Shown here in pieces: positions 33,520 through 44,777 of a DNA stretch of 60,000 bases. Origin of the DNA: Antedon mediterranea (Eukaryota > Echinodermata > Crinoidea > Comatulida > Antedonidae); the NCBI RefSeq assembly GCF_964355755.1, contig NC_092672.1, forward strand, positions 3,288,001-3,348,000. Direction: 5' to 3'. The translations under genes and the position numbers were made by a program. The notes below the pieces were generated by a model, which did not search any database, had not been told where the DNA came from, and saw only the letters and a program-made list of their open reading frames with translations. Position 1 is the first letter of the stretch. Every line of letters begins with the position of its first letter.

Positions 33520-34365
33520 ATATATAAATTAACATTAATAAATAAAACAAAAAGCTTATTCAAGGTTTTTAATCATTTTATTTTTCTTTTGCAATTTATA
33601 GTATTGGATAGACATTTTTAAAAGATATATAACAAATTTACAATAAATAATAGGTGATTTATGCTAAATAGATATAATAAACGTATATACATTTGTCTCG
33701 TTTTACTTCTAAATTAAACATGTGAGTGGGTGCAGATAGGAAATGTCTATGTAGTACGGTACATAACTAATTCATACTGTATGAATTTGTATGTAATGTA
33801 CTTTACAGGCAGATTGGTTAAATTTTGAATGGGTAAATAATAATGAATTAAACATACAGGGTGCATACTACCTTATTTGGACATAAGTTGAAAATGAAGA
33901 GAGGGTTGATGTTGTTTATATTCATATTTGGGTAAATGTTGGTGTACAATACAAATCACTACATTAACAGGTTGTTGCATCGGTGGGTTTGTTAAAGAAA
34001 TTGTTCAAAATTACACATTCATTGTTTACATACAATGTTTAATAGGAATTGGAATTGTTGATATACAGAGGTTTATGTCTGTGAATTATTTTAGATGCTC
34101 AGTTTACTCCTACCCTAAACGGATTTTTTCCGTTGTTTTTTCCCATTTTTTTGTTTCCACATTTCTGCAATTTCAATTACTAATTTCAAATAAACAATAA
34201 CAAACATTTCATATTTTATAATAAATAGACTAGGTATCCATAATAAGTGCCAGATGTTACTTTTGATCATCTCTATTGTAATTAGCCAACATACCTACAG
34301 TAGTTAAAAACTGCCTTATGCCAGTCTGTATTTGATAATAATAGTTAAGGATCTACTCTATATAA
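33520..34365. other. AT-rich DNA, nothing recognised
   Basis: A 90-codon plus-strand frame (33928-34200) has low complexity and no motif. I do not call it. Confidence 0.4.
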
Positions 34366-34371
34366 ATGGAG

Positions 34372-34608
34372 TGGAGCTGTAGCTTGGTGGTTAAACGTGC
34401 TTGCCTTCCAATCCCAAGGTCCCGGGTTCAATCCTGACCTAGTGCAGGGTTGTAACTCATGACTCTTTCAACTCCACTCCCTAAGCCTCAAATGAGACTT
34501 AGTTTATAAGCATGATAAATTATTAAATACTTTATCCATCCTGTAATTGGCGAGTTACTCGCTGTTGGATGAGTATGAAGAAAAAAAAAAATAAATAAAT
34601 AAATAAAA
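34372..34608 (+). mobile_element. tRNA-derived SINE, full length
   Basis: The head carries TAGCTTGGTGGTTAAACG (A box) and GGGTTCAATCCTGACC (B box). A body of about 140 bp follows (AACTCCACTCCCTAAGCCTC, GGCGAGTTACTCGCTGTTGG), then an A-rich (AAAT)n tail at 34578-34608. The head shares TTGGTGGTTAA with those at 29395 and 56058. It ends about 250 bp downstream of the stop of Ig gene B. Confidence 0.7.
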
Positions 34609-34859
34609 CTATAATATTCAGATCTCAAACAAACACAGAAAATAATATTTTAATGAATGCGTCACAGAATTGATAAAAACCACACACGTACAACTTCAGA
34701 TAAATAGATTTGTCCAGAAAACTAGTATGAATCTTAACGTATTCCAAATTCTTATTATTTTAAATCCTATCTTGGATTAAAACATTGGTGTCCTAAGTTT
34801 ATAATTTGAAGAGACGATAATTAAATAAAAATAAATTACGAAAACAGCATTTCAACATT

Positions 34860-36263
34860 TTAAATATAAATAGATTTACGAGAGTATATAATCGACAGTT
34901 CTTTGTCTTCAATTTCTTCCATAACCTCAGCGTACGTCGAATCTAAATCGCCTCCCGTATCGGACACTTGGACCGCCACTGATCTTCTCCATGATGCGTA
35001 CTGTTCTTCGCTAGGGACTGGCGGTAAAACACGATCTTTTGGTTCAAAATAAACATCTGGCTGCGGGATTTTATGACCGTTGACGTCCATAACTTCGCGA
35101 CATGCTGGTCTGAAACAAACGGGTATTACAGCAAAGAAAACGATAATAACTGAAAATATTCCTACGATCAAAAAGATAATTGCGACAGTGTTCGTTTCAA
35201 TTGACGAAAAGTTATCATCGTTGCCGCTCTCAACCGGCGTTACCTTGCCATTTCTTTTAAATTCGTCTTCTGGTGGATCAATGCCTTGAACAATTAAAAT
35301 AGATTGATCTTTTGCATAACCAGCAGTATTATAAGCAACGCACTCGATTATTGTGCCGTTCATACGAGTTCGTGGACTATACAAACGAAGGTTACGTCCA
35401 GAGGGATCGATATCGTAGAGTTCTTGCTCGATATCGGGATCAAAATGCCACGTGTGAATAAATGGTTCTGGATTTCCTGTGGAGTTGCAGAACATGTAGA
35501 CTTGATCTCCAGCCGTTGCGAACACAGGCTCAATGTGGACCGTCGGTAGAAAGTCTATTTCCAACGGACCTGCCGTACAAATTTGTACAATGTTTGTATC
35601 AAATTCTGTGGTTAACCTACATGTAAACTCTGCAAGATTATGAATTTTGGTAACTTCAAACGAAAATCGTGACTGAACAAATTCCAAATCATTATTAACA
35701 TTTATTGATCCAAAGTCTACAGGTTCTCCATTATAAAACCACTGTAAAGTGACAGAGGGCATCAAGAACTCAGCTATACAGTTTAAAATGACCCTTGACC
35801 CTTCAATAAACCGATAATCTTTGGATGATGAACTGCATTCTGGGTAATTGAGGCTTGGCTTTTGCCAAACTTCAAGTTCTGCATAATCAGATTTATAAAT
35901 TGGATAAATTGTTCCTTCTTCAAATATTGCGCATGCATATCTATTTGCATCTGAAGGTCTTGTGACGTTGAATGCGAGGATGTACCCAAAGATGTCCAGA
36001 CGAACCCTCAAGTGGTTTAAATCTACCAATAACCTGGTATTTTTTGTGATGCGTTCTTGATCCCGCATCCATCCGAGAGTCTGTCCGTCCGTCAGTTCTT
36101 GGGCTTGGCAGTACAGATTTGCTGATTCACCAACATCTACACGGATGTCGGTTGGTTCTGTTTTAAATTGTTGCATAAAAGCGCTTCCTATGTAGTTCAT
36201 AATTATAATGAAATTAAATAAAATCCAAGTTCTGTTTTTATTTTTCTGACCGCCGACTTCCAT
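34860..36263 (-). CDS. Ig-receptor gene B: three-Ig-domain transmembrane protein, ITIM-like motif
   Basis: A single-exon frame of 467 codons. A hydrophobic signal segment (about 13-28) precedes Ig1 (C52/C111, W65), Ig2 (C162/C215, W175) and Ig3 (C259/C308, W272). An extra cysteine pair, C143 and C229, brackets Ig2 as in gene A. The membrane span is about 358-384. The tail has QPDVYFEPKD, LPPVPS (possible SH3 ligand), a WRRSVAVQV block, STYAEV (fits the ITIM pattern S-x-Y-x-x-V, Y444) and a C-terminal IYI. It should be a cell-surface receptor or adhesion protein; an inhibitory role is inference from one motif. It shares strand, order and tail blocks with gene A 20 kb away, so both come from one ancestor. 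A donor-like CAGGTGAGT on the minus strand near 36527 suggests a spliced 5' leader. I cannot name a vertebrate orthologue. Confidence 0.87.
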   Translation of the reverse strand: MEVGGQKNKNRTWILFNFIIIMNYIGSAFMQQFKTEPTDIRVDVGESANLYCQAQELTDGQTLGWMRDQERITKNTRLLVDLNHLRVRLDIFGYILAFNVTRPSDANRYACAIFEEGTIYPIYKSDYAELEVWQKPSLNYPECSSSSKDYRFIEGSRVILNCIAEFLMPSVTLQWFYNGEPVDFGSINVNNDLEFVQSRFSFEVTKIHNLAEFTCRLTTEFDTNIVQICTAGPLEIDFLPTVHIEPVFATAGDQVYMFCNSTGNPEPFIHTWHFDPDIEQELYDIDPSGRNLRLYSPRTRMNGTIIECVAYNTAGYAKDQSILIVQGIDPPEDEFKRNGKVTPVESGNDDNFSSIETNTVAIIFLIVGIFSVIIVFFAVIPVCFRPACREVMDVNGHKIPQPDVYFEPKDRVLPPVPSEEQYASWRRSVAVQVSDTGGDLDSTYAEVMEEIEDKELSIIYSRKSIYI

Positions 36264-36520
36264 TTTTGTAATAAACGTGGCCTTAAAGTACGTAGAGTAT
36301 GAGCAACTTCAAAATGCTTTCAATGAAACTTTGCGTAAAAACAACTTCAGTTCAACCTTTCAATTCATTTCTCGGCAGTGGGCGTCTATGCAATTGTATC
36401 TGTATCCTTCTTAATTAATGTTTGTTATTAAACTTTAATGATCTTGCTAATATCTTGTTTGTGTACCATCTCACCTTTGTGTTGTTTGTTGACAATTAAT
36501 CTTTTCCAACTCACCTGAAA

Positions 36521-36529
36521 GAAAGATAA
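36521..36529 (-). promoter_or_regulatory. Candidate 5' splice site in the leader of Ig gene B
   Basis: Minus-strand TTTCAG followed by GTGAGTTGG is a consensus donor about 260 bp upstream of the ATG. A matching acceptor (CTACGTACTTTAAG) lies just before the start codon. The same TTTCTTTCAG could equally act as an acceptor, so direction of use is uncertain. Confidence 0.3.
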
Positions 36530-36829
36530 TCGTATTTGGGTATTATGTGGAAGGCAAGCATAAACGAGAAAACAAATGAGCCTATTGTACTTTACAAGAT
36601 AGTGCTTATTTTGAAAGCCTTAAAAGGTAATCAAGTGAAATGAATTTGTGTGTTTGTTAATTTTGTGAATTATAGCTGCCTGCTTATTAGAAATCGCTCA
36701 TTAAACAGTAATGTTTTCAGTACATCCTTTAATTTCTATCTGGTCTTTAAACTGTTTACATTGTCCAGTACTTTAATTAAACGCATCTAAAATATTCCCT
36801 TGGCATTTGATTAATAAATTTAATTGCAT

Positions 36830-37262
36830 CATATGGTATGGTCATTTAGTTCTATTTAACTGATGATATTGAATGGTTCCTTATACAATGGCTGGTCACA
36901 TGTAATATAAGATTTTATAAATAATCCAACACGATTTTAAATATTTAAAATAACCTTCTATCCCAGATAGGATTGAATTTAGTCGATATTTTTGTAAAAT
37001 TACTTATTTATAATGTTTGTACTGTGGTTACCTCTAGACCATCATAAGGTATGGTCATTTAGTTCGATTCAACTGATATTGAATGGTTCCTTACAATGGC
37101 CACATGTAGTAATAATTTTGAGATTTTATAAATAATCCAACACGATTTTAAATATTTAAATATCCTTCTATCCCAGATAGGATTGAATTTAGTCGATATT
37201 ATTGTAAAATTACCTATTTATAATGTTTGTACTCTGCTTAAAACCTCTAGGCCTATACGTTT
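36830..37262. repeat. Direct tandem duplication of about 217 bp
   Basis: Two copies begin GGTATGGTCATTTAGTTC (36835 and 37051) and share AATAATCCAACACGATTTTA and CTATCCCAGATAGGATTGAA, with small indels. They lie 0.6-1 kb upstream of Ig gene B. Confidence 0.85.
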
Positions 37263-38700
37263 CTATAGCTGTATAATAGGTTCAAGACTTTTTGTTTAAA
37301 GTAGGGACATTTCCATATTGAATGAAGTAGTCACGTACAAAAGTAGTTCTACGATGTCAGTCCGTGATTGATTAAGATGCTATGAGAGGGATTCGTGCAA
37401 TACAACCCATATTAATGGCTAGGAAGTTAGTATGGCAACTATTAATAGTAGTATTAGACTATTTTCATCTACGACCAAATTACTATGTTCATCCTACATA
37501 ACGTTATTTGATGCAATTTTCATAATCTTTCATTTTGACTGACTATCAGGTTTTGTTAAAGGTTTCAAATTCTATAATATTCAACCCTCATTTTTTGTAA
37601 TGTAAGTTTCCATCCAATTCTAATTTTTATTTAAGAAATGATTTTTTAAGGATACAATGAACGGACTGTAATTATTAAAATTATATTGCATTATTATATT
37701 AAAGTTTATTTAATTTGAAATGATTAAAATGTCGATCAAATTAATATAAGTAATCACCAGGAAAATGAAATAATTTAACAATGCTAAATGATTTAAAATT
37801 AATTTTTAATATTAAATACCAATAATATGTTAAATTAATTGAATAAATGATCAAAAAATTGTAATAATTGAATGTTTGTAGTATGATTAAATGCCTAGAG
37901 TAAATAATGCTATCCTATCCATATTATTATACTTTGAACTACTGTAATATTTATTAATGTTCTATCTCTTCTCAAGAAATACTTTAGAATTGATTTAATG
38001 GGAATAATTTATTTAGTATGCTAAAGGGGCCAACGACATGGATTTAATTCGTCCTATACAAACATTTAAAGGGTAGATCCGGGTTTAAATGTTATAATGT
38101 TTATTATTAAATTATTGAATGTTGATAATATAAACCCAATTTTTCAGGCGGTAAAGTAGAACAGGAATGGTGAAATAATCTCCTGTTATTAAAAAATGAT
38201 GCTACAGAACTTTTTCATTGGGTTATCAGCTTTTTATAAGATCTACACAAAACTCAGCAAAAATAAAGTAATTGGTAATTTAATAGGAATGATTCAACCC
38301 CTGACCGTATAATTTTTAAAATGATATTTTGATTCATAACATTTTATCAAAATCAAATATAATTTATTTCTATTATGAAAAAAAACAAACCGTCAAATCA
38401 AACCATCAAACTGGTACTGTTATCTGGATTGTGTTATTAATTATTCACACATTGAAATATCAATTTAGCATTTACACATTCCAGTTTTGATACTATCAAA
38501 TATAGGCCTAGATTTGAATTTTACAAATAAAATTTCTACTTTCTTATTATCTTTATTTGTGGTACATAATACTACCAGTACCAACATTGTTAAAAAACTT
38601 CATATTGTTACTTATTTACTGAACTTACCTCTGTTTGGGAATATCAACTGTAAAACTTCATTGTTACAATTGAATTCACTAAAACTTGATAAATAGTGAT
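37263..38700. other. AT-rich DNA, nothing recognised
   Basis: A consensus donor on the minus strand (CCAAACAGAG then GTAAGTTC, near 38624) could end an untranslated exon, but no coding evidence supports it. Confidence 0.35.
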
Positions 38701-38804
38701 CAAGTATACTATAACATTAGAAACTATTGTCGGTGTCGTGTAAACAAATTTCCTTTTGAAGTATTTCCTTTTTGATATCCGTATAGTTTTTTTTTCTGAT
38801 TAAA

Positions 38805-38990
38805 TAGGATGCAGATCCGACTGCGGACTGTACTCATTCACACGTCTCATCTCATCTCACTGTTTGACTATAGTGTACAGCACATGTAGCGTGTGCTGGC
38901 TGCTGTGGAAGTTACTCATGCATATTAAATTAGCACTTAATGAATATTCATGAGCAGGATGGTTTTAGCTCACACATAAGTGGGTTTTTT
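38805..38990. promoter_or_regulatory. Possible cis-regulatory segment with POU/homeodomain-type sites
   Basis: A non-repetitive, less AT-rich stretch contains CATGCATATTAAATTAGC, then TTAATGAATATTCATGAG with the perfect palindrome ATGAATATTCAT. It has no coding potential and lies about 2.6 kb upstream of Ig gene B. Function is inferred from motif density only. Confidence 0.25.
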
Positions 38991-39570
38991 TAAAGTTCAC
39001 TACTGTCTACTACTATTTATCATAGACACTTTAACTTTTCACTGTAATTCAACAACTAGTGAGCAAAATACATAAATAAAAAACAAATTAAGGAATATTT
39101 TTTTAGCTCTTCAACCAAGTCATGATAGATTACTGTACTAATCTCAACTGCCTGTTTGTAAATTTCTGTTCTTCATTTTTCAAGATATTTTTACACACTG
39201 TGTAATTGTCTTGCTCTTTCATAGGCAATAATAAATATTAAAACGAACAATTTAGAAACAGTGTATTTATTATTTTGTTTAGAGAAACATTTTAAAGTAC
39301 ACAATAAGACCATCCACACATGTGTTAGCGACATTCTATCGTGGTATTGAAACCCTGTCTCATCAATCGAAGATCGTCAATGCGCAAAAAGTTCTCTATC
39401 TATATTATACTATATTATTAATATGGAAATGTTGTTACCACTGATGAATGAATAGAGATGAGTCACTAACTTTAGTTTAAGTTTACAGTATCCTATTAGA
39501 ATGTATACATTATTTTATAGAAGGTAGTCTGTATTCACATGATACAGTATTATTACACAAGCAAGTAATA
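38991..39570. other. AT-rich DNA, nothing recognised
   Basis: No exon or repeat family is seen. Confidence 0.35.
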
Positions 39571-39574
39571 TACA

Positions 39575-39870
39575 GTATATCCTCTATTAAGGGGACGCCT
39601 TCAGGACAAAGCTGTATTTCTTTTGTTATGTATACTATTGTGTTATGCTGAAATAAAAGATTATTGAAAGTGTCTGAATAGGAGAATTGGCTGTAGTGCA
39701 GTACCTCTTGTTCAGTAAAGTGTCCCATTAATAGAGGTTCCCCATGAACAGGGCTTGGTTGTAGTATTAAAAACATTTATTGCCTTTGTTCATTCTAAAG
39801 GAGATTATGTCCCCTTAATAGAGTCTCCCCGTGAATAAGGGGTGTGCCATAAATAAGGATGTCCCAATGT
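39575..39870. repeat. GGGACA/AATAGAG repeat family fragment
   Basis: CCTCTATTAAGGGGACGCC, AAAGTGTCCCATTAATAGAG and CCCCTTAATAGAGTCTCCCC recur, related to the array at 50040-50940. Confidence 0.55.
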
Positions 39871-40649
39871 TGGATTTCTAATGTACAAACACATGTTTTG
39901 TCATCATTTTGCCAAGAACAGGCCAATTATAAAGACTTACAATTTTGGAGCACGATGACTAGATCGTATCAAACATACAGTAGCTCATCGAAAAACCATT
40001 TTGATATTTAAAGCAGTAGCTGGAAATGACATTGATTTTAATTATCAGAAACCTAATAATATATTTCAAGTGCTTCGGAGATGATACAAATATATGTCAA
40101 GCTGTTCTTTGCATTCCCCGACAATTATGGTTATCTTTTCTTTATATTTAATAGGCAAGCAGCCACATTTGTTTTCATTTATCTGACAGGTTATGTCGCC
40201 GGCTTCATCCGCTCATATAGCTTGTATCTCATTTTTAACTTTTCTCCAATTTATTTTAAGTTTATGATAGAGAAAAATAATTGTGTTGTCAGTATTTTAA
40301 GCCTAATTTAAATACAAATATATTTTACTTTAGGGGGAAAAAGAGAAAGGAAATGAATGAAGCAGTAGTAATGATGTAGTAGTATGAGAAATACGCAGAA
40401 AACAGGCTAACTGTGAATTGCATTTAATGAAAAGTCATGTTATCACCCGTGCTTTTATTTCATGCAATTATGCTAATATCAAATGGTACTTTAGGATTTG
40501 TTCAATTACAATTGTTAATGTAATCAAGTAACTAACTTGTAGAAAGGTTTTAAAACGTTTTTTCAAAGTTAACAAAATTAACTACTTTCCTGTGTTTTTT
40601 AGAGCCCAACCCAGATTAATAAATGGCAAATATGTTTATATTTTATTCA

Positions 40650-40830
40650 TTCATTTATTCTTTATTTCATAATCATTATACATATAAAAATATAACATAA
40701 TAAAAACTCTTTACATACACAACTATACAAAAAGAATACAATGAATACCTCATCCCGAAATCCATCCCTACTCCTGTTTATCTCATTTACCATTGTACCC
40801 CGCCCCAGACTAGATCTATTTTGTGCTCAC
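40650..40830 (-). mobile_element. LINE 3' end remnant
   Basis: Plus-strand ATTCATTCATTTATTCTTT begins a segment continuing to CCGCCCCAGACTAG. As its complement this is a 3' terminus with an (AATG)n tail. Confidence 0.45.
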
Positions 40831-41820
40831 TTCCTAACAAAAACATTGACGTAAGATTTTTTATATTATTGTTTAATAGGAATCTAATTTAGCGTATGGG
40901 TTTATGTGTTAACATATTGTGTTGCATTACCAGGTTAAACAGACTGTTATGTAAGCATGGGTGAACTAGAAAACAAGTGTGCTTTGTACATATTATATGC
41001 CAGGACAATGATGACAAATATTATGAAATACAGTATATTTTTTAGGTGAAATATATCCTGTATTTTCTTTACACCTCTTTGGAATGATATACTGTTACCA
41101 AGTACCATACTTGTATTTTTTAATATTCACTATCACGGTACAAAATTCTCTATTTTTTTGTACCCAAAATTTATATATACACCAGCGTTGGTGCAATTTG
41201 GTATTTTAGGATTGTATTTTGGTTTTGTGGAAGTTGCTTATATTGTTATTGTTATTAAATTTTCCTGTTGAAATTGTTTCTCTTTTTGTTTTTTGTATGA
41301 TTTGGATGTACTATCCGAAATAAAGAAAATTAATGAATATATATGTTTTAACAATGACACAACATAGAATGTCAGAAGTATAATTTTCCCAATTTTTGTA
41401 ATAATCATAACTTTCTGTATGCTTTTACTGTGGCTGTTACTTACTTGGTAGATGATTGATTGATTGATTGATTGATTTTATAACTGATAATAAAATATAT
41501 AAGTTTAAACAAATTAGCCTGTTGTAAAATTTGTCAATATACAAAGGCATATAAATGAAGATATTTAATAAATAGCCCAAAATTATTGACATTGAATGGG
41601 CTAGTCCTGAACCGAACCACTGTTTATACGTTTCCTATATCAATAATTCAATTATATTGAATTTCAGTAGTCATTATCTGCACATTACAAGAACATTAAA
41701 ATCTCCATAAGGTGTAATTAAATAGATAATTACAAATAAAATTATGCAAATAATCCGGTCTTTGAGATATGGTTCAATACACGCAGAAAAAGGTGACAAA
41801 TAATAGCAGATGAAATCAGT
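40831..41820. other. AT-rich DNA with (GATT)n microsatellite
   Basis: A (TGAT)n run lies at 41453-41476. A weak LINE-like 3' end is possible at 41240-41345. Otherwise nothing is recognised. Confidence 0.35.
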
Positions 41821-41825
41821 GTGTG

Positions 41826-42053
41826 CTAGTTAAAGTCTCGTAGGCGACGTTTTGCGCCGATCTCGAGGGACGTTATTGTATTAACCAAACACCTAGGCAG
41901 TACTTGGATGTGAACATTATGATGAAACTGTAGCTGTTTGTTTGTTGCTGAGAAAGAAACTAGATGGACTTCCTTCAGCCTTAAGGAATAGAAATCTGGT
42001 TTACTGACTCCGTCGAGTGAATTAAATGTTTTATCTGCTTGTCTGCTTTGCAT
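41826..42053 (-). CDS. Possible small gene or first exon, 75 codons, function unknown
   Basis: The frame MQSRQADKTFNSLDGVS...AKRRLRDFN has balanced composition, and the stretch holds several CpGs (CGTCGAGTG, GCGACGTTTTGCGCC), unlike its surroundings. A TATAAATA lies about 70 bp upstream of the ATG on the minus strand, with GC-rich leader sequence (GCGCACGCACTC) between. No domain, signal peptide or membrane span is visible and I recognise no homologue. It could be a short gene, a first coding exon, or a GC-richer mobile-element relic. Confidence 0.3.
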   Translation of the reverse strand: MQSRQADKTFNSLDGVSKPDFYSLRLKEVHLVSFSATNKQLQFHHNVHIQVLPRCLVNTITSLEIGAKRRLRDFN

Positions 42054-42112
42054 TATGAATGGTTAGAAGAATTTGAAGCTCTCGGGGATAGAGTGCGTGC
42101 GCGAGCATCCTT

Positions 42113-42124
42113 CATATTTATACT
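42113..42124 (-). promoter_or_regulatory. Possible TATA box
   Basis: Minus-strand CAGTATAAATATG upstream of the 75-codon frame at 41826-42053. The spacing to the ATG (about 65 bp) would leave a short leader. Confidence 0.3.
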
Positions 42125-42199
42125 GTAATAAATAAATAAATTTAAAATGATTTTTAAATCCTTATTAATGATTTTAAAATTGTCATTTAAATTTAGTAG

Positions 42200-42690
42200 T
42201 GTACTACTATTTTTGCTCAGTCTTTGCTCAGTTAGCATTTACTCGGTCAGCAGTTGCTCAGTTGCATTTACTTGGGTCAGTAGTTGCTCAGTTAATATTT
42301 ATTCTTGTTAGCAGTTGGGTAGTCAGCAGTTGCTCAGTTAGTATTTACACAGTCAGCAGTTGCTCAGTTAATAGTATTTAGTCAGGTCAGCAGTTGCTCA
42401 GTCAGCAGTTGCTTAGTTAGTATTTACTTGGTAAAGCAGTTACTGAGTCAGTAGTTACTCGGTCAGCAGTTGCTCAGTCAGCAGTTGCTCAGTTAGTATT
42501 TACTCGGTCAGTAGTTACTCTGTAGTCAGTTTACTCAGTCAGCATTTACTTGTTTAGCATAGCAGTTGCTCAGTCTGCATTTGCTCAGTTAGCTTTTGCT
42601 CAGTTAGCATTTGCTCGGTTAGCAGTTACTCAGTCAACAGTTGCTCAGTCTGTATTTGCTCAGCCATGTTTGCTCAGTCCGTATCTCAGT
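42200..42690. repeat. 15-bp minisatellite
   Basis: Tandem monomers near AGCAGTTGCTCAGTC, AGTATTTACTCGGTC and AGCATTTGCTCAGTT fill the block. Some are one or two bases longer or shorter. Short open frames in it are incidental. Confidence 0.85.
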
Positions 42691-42694
42691 CACT

Positions 42695-43820
42695 ACCAAC
42701 ATATCTTAATGTCTTTTATGTAATTTTACGATGTGCCTAATTAATATTAATCACTGTACATTTATTTGTACTATGTAGTAAACAGTAAACACAACATACA
42801 TCACCCAGTCACCATTTTCTCAATCAACATTTGCTTCTACAAACATACAGTACTTTTTATTAAATTTCTTAATTCCAATTTCTGTGTTTAGGTTTAAAAA
42901 CAGAAAAGGTACTGTATGTGTAATGAAAATCATGACAGTACCAGTAAACATAAGGACATATTACAGTTTAGTAGTATAATAATAAAAGGTGTCAAATTAG
43001 TCATTTAACAAAGCTTCTAATCACCACCTATAAAATTTAATAACAATAACATTTTGATGATTATAGTGTTACTTTTAACTATGACTTATAAAAAAAACAA
43101 AATCAATGGTATAATCTATTCATTACCATGGATTAGGTATTTAAACTCTTTGTAGCTATTTTCCCTTTGTTATTATAAACAAAACAAAATCAATGTTTTA
43201 ATAAACAATAGAATATCGCTATTATTATATTGTATTAAAGTTTGTAAATAACTGTATCCCCTAGAAAAGAAAGTACACTTGTCAATTATATAGTTATTGT
43301 TGATATTATTGTATCGACATTGGCAAAACTAACAGAACGATGTTTTTACGCACAATTCTCTGTTACTATATAAATACTTGTTCTATAGGATCAGTCCCTG
43401 GCCATTGTTTTGTTCTCGTCAATTTGCCCAGTCGTGCTATTCACAGGTGCTTAACACCAAACGCTGATAAAACACTCAAGCTGAAAATCAATGCCTAAAG
43501 TAAAGGCAGTGCGTTGTTTCACGCCCTGTTTACTCAGATCGTATGTTCCCAGGCTCCCATACTCTACAAATTCAATGAAAACCATTGATTCCAGACCATT
43601 GGATCAAAGTATGATACGCACAAACTGTGATATTAAACTTTGCTGCTGAATAGGTTTCCATAGAATCTTCTACCTTTCCCTTGGGAATGTTGTTAGCCAC
43701 CAAATTTATAATTTTTAATGAGAACTTTCGTGATACTATATTGAATCAATTTAATATGTGATGATAATATATAGTAATACATAACTTCATAACCAAAGCA
43801 AGTATAATATTATAGTATAA
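42695..43820. other. Intergenic DNA, nothing firmly recognised
   Basis: The part 43370-43720 is less AT-rich (CTATATAAATACTTG, then GCGTTGTTTCACGCCCTG) and not seen elsewhere in the window, but no frame or RNA fold is convincing. Confidence 0.35.
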
Positions 43821-43904
43821 CCTCTAGTAAGGGGACACCGTCAGGACCACTGGATAGAGATTGCCCGTAGTGTTAAAACACTAATGTATTACCCCTTGTT
43901 TCGA

Positions 43905-44289
43905 TTTGATTGATATGGTCGTTTTTTCCATGTTCCGTGACTTGCTATCTTTATTATTCAATTGTCATCATATTCGCTATATGCCATGCAGCTGTACTTT
44001 TTTCTGTTCTTTTTTTATTTTTTATTCCAACTTTTATCTACTGGTTTTATATATATTTTGTATTTCTTTATTGTCTAATTAATTTATTTTCTTTATTTAT
44101 ATATTTTTTTTTTTTTTTTTTTTCTTCTCTTATTTAAATATTTTGTAAAGGCAATCCCGTCACAAGATTGTAATCTTTTTGGGATTTGCCTTCGTCCATT
44201 TTCTTGTTTTATCACTTGCCATTTTGTTTTTGTTACTTTTGTCTTTTGGACGTGAATAAATGTTCCTTGAATTGAATTGAATTGAATTG
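43905..44289 (+). mobile_element. LINE 3' end, young copy, plus strand
   Basis: The 3' terminus with GGCAATCCCGTCACAAGATT, GGACGTGAATAAATGTTCC and a (TTGAA)n tail. The part 44038-44289 is almost identical, inverted, to 56413-56653. Confidence 0.75.
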
Positions 44290-44693
44290 TTTGTTTAAAA
44301 AAGTGTCCCCTTAATAGGAGCGTCCCACTATTGTTTGTATGTTGTTGGGTTTTTTTCTTCAATTTGTAACAAAATAATAATGTTTACCTCTTATTTTTTA
44401 ATGTAAAAAGTGTTGAATGTGTTTTAAAGCAGTATTAATGTTAGTTCTTGACTTCTTGCTTGAATTTCTAGGTCAAACGTTATAAGGTATTTCATTTTCA
44501 GTAGACATTTCTACTAAGTACGCTTTTACGTAAAACGAATAAGGCGCACAATATATACATGATTTTAACTATTCAGAGGTCAGTTTGTTGGGTCATGAAG
44601 ATGTCCCCTTAAATAGAGGTTCAGTATAACAAAGAATAAACAAAAAAGCATGAATGTTCGATACTCGGGGTGGTACAGCAAATGAAGCTGTAA

Positions 44694-44777
44694 TGACGTC
44701 ATAAGACGGGATGTGACGTCACATACACATCAATAACCTACCAAATACGGCTATATGGTACCATCTTCGAGACGTCA
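44694..44777. promoter_or_regulatory. Cluster of CRE-type sites upstream of MND1
   Basis: Two perfect palindromes TGACGTCA (44694-44701 and 44714-44721) and one half-conserved GACGTCA (44771-44777) lie within 84 bp. A TATA-like TTTAAAAATAAAG follows at about 44795. CREB/CREM/ATF proteins bind TGACGTCA. A promoter role for MND1, whose first recognised coding exon is 240 bp downstream, is inferred. Confidence 0.4.
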
